Part shown: positions 63,796-64,000 of the stretch, piece by piece
Layout: each line of letters starts with the position of its first letter
Position numbering within the stretch: the first letter of the stretch is position 1
NCBI RefSeq assembly: GCF_947499265.1
Contig: NZ_CANMNK010000005.1
Location: 1-64,000, forward strand
DNA: 64,000 nucleotides
Origin: an uncultured Roseobacter sp.
Lineage (GTDB): Bacteria; Pseudomonadota; Alphaproteobacteria; Rhodobacterales; Rhodobacteraceae
Reading direction: 5' to 3'
Program-made: the position numbers and the translations under genes
Notes under the pieces: generated by a model
What the model saw: the letters and a program-made list of their open reading frames with translations, nothing else
Told to the model about the DNA's origin: nothing
The model's database searches: none

Positions 63796-64000
63796 ATGTA
63801 GCGGATCTGGTCGGACCAGTAACGCTCCATACGCTTCAGCGACCGGGTGATGTCATCGATCCCATCAGGTCCCAGGACACCTTTGGCCTCCAGCCCATCC
63901 GCGTGACGGGAGAACAACTCTGACACCACTTCTCGGATTTTTTGACCTTTTTCCGTCAGCTTGACACGCACGGACCGGCGATCAATTTCACAACGCTGAT
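63789..64000 (-). CDS. MarR-family regulator, C-terminal part (cut by window edge)
   Basis: The frame is open to the right edge. It contains the winged-helix wing and last helices: EIDRRSVRVKLTEKGQKIRE (in part), matching the DRRxVRVxLTxKG signature of MarR. The N-terminal helix-turn-helix lies beyond base 64000. Target unknown. Confidence 0.8.
   Translation of the reverse strand, partial: QRCEIDRRSVRVKLTEKGQKIREVVSELFSRHADGLEAKGVLGPDGIDDITRSLKRMERYWSDQIRYIY

Overview
The window is about 60 percent GC chromosomal DNA from an alphaproteobacterium, most likely a marine Roseobacter-clade member (Rhodobacterales). I infer this from a FdVI-type ferredoxin, the HflK-HflC-DUF2065-DegP block, DUF1194, DUF2842 and DUF6524 proteins, a VPLPA-CTERM-like protein, the phaZ/phaCPR arrangement, and ThyX in place of ThyA. 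It is gene-dense with short operons. I found no rRNA, tRNA, CRISPR array, insertion sequence or integrase.

Layout. 1-15143: 5' end of ftsY with a Pro-Glu hexamer repeat, an orphan fused NAD-linked formate dehydrogenase beta subunit, an AlkB-type hydroxylase, xseA, purD, an adrenodoxin-type ferredoxin, degP-DUF2065-hflC-hflK, gor and rpiA. 15333-30419: a GST gene and sdaA, a DMT exporter, thiN, a 746-residue acidic protein, DUF2842-purA, a Co-type nitrile hydratase operon, secG, pyrG, a VPLPA-CTERM-like secreted protein and rlmJ. 30426-40286: two TerB-like genes and a PhnD-like gene, then a polar amino acid type ABC transporter followed by two glutamine-synthetase-like ligases, a glutamine amidotransferase and a flavin oxidase. 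Together the last eight look like a polyamine or amine uptake and gamma-glutamylation pathway. 40374-46046: a lone DegT-type aminotransferase and the polyhydroxyalkanoate locus (phaR, phaP, phaC, divergent phaZ), with PhaR-type operators visible in the phaP and phaR upstream regions.

46056-57531: hydrolases, two related periplasmic binding proteins (one with a LysM domain), an ArsR-SRPBCC fusion, MAPEG, thrS, and a four-gene bufferin-type RiPP metallophore operon (DUF2282 precursor, DUF692/MNIO enzyme, DUF2063 partner, DoxX) behind a clear sigma-70 promoter. 57716-64000: cspA, a cytochrome P450, a DksA-like zinc-finger protein, a hairpin-rich intergenic segment, thyX with a translationally coupled ThsB-like TIR gene, gloA with two coupled DUF1194 von Willebrand-like genes, and the 3' part of a MarR regulator.

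The strongest candidates for unusual biology are the bufferin operon (54584-57211), the TIR gene joined to thyX (60414-61753), the LysM/binding-protein pair (46895-48792), and the PhaR operator placed inside the phaP promoter spacer.
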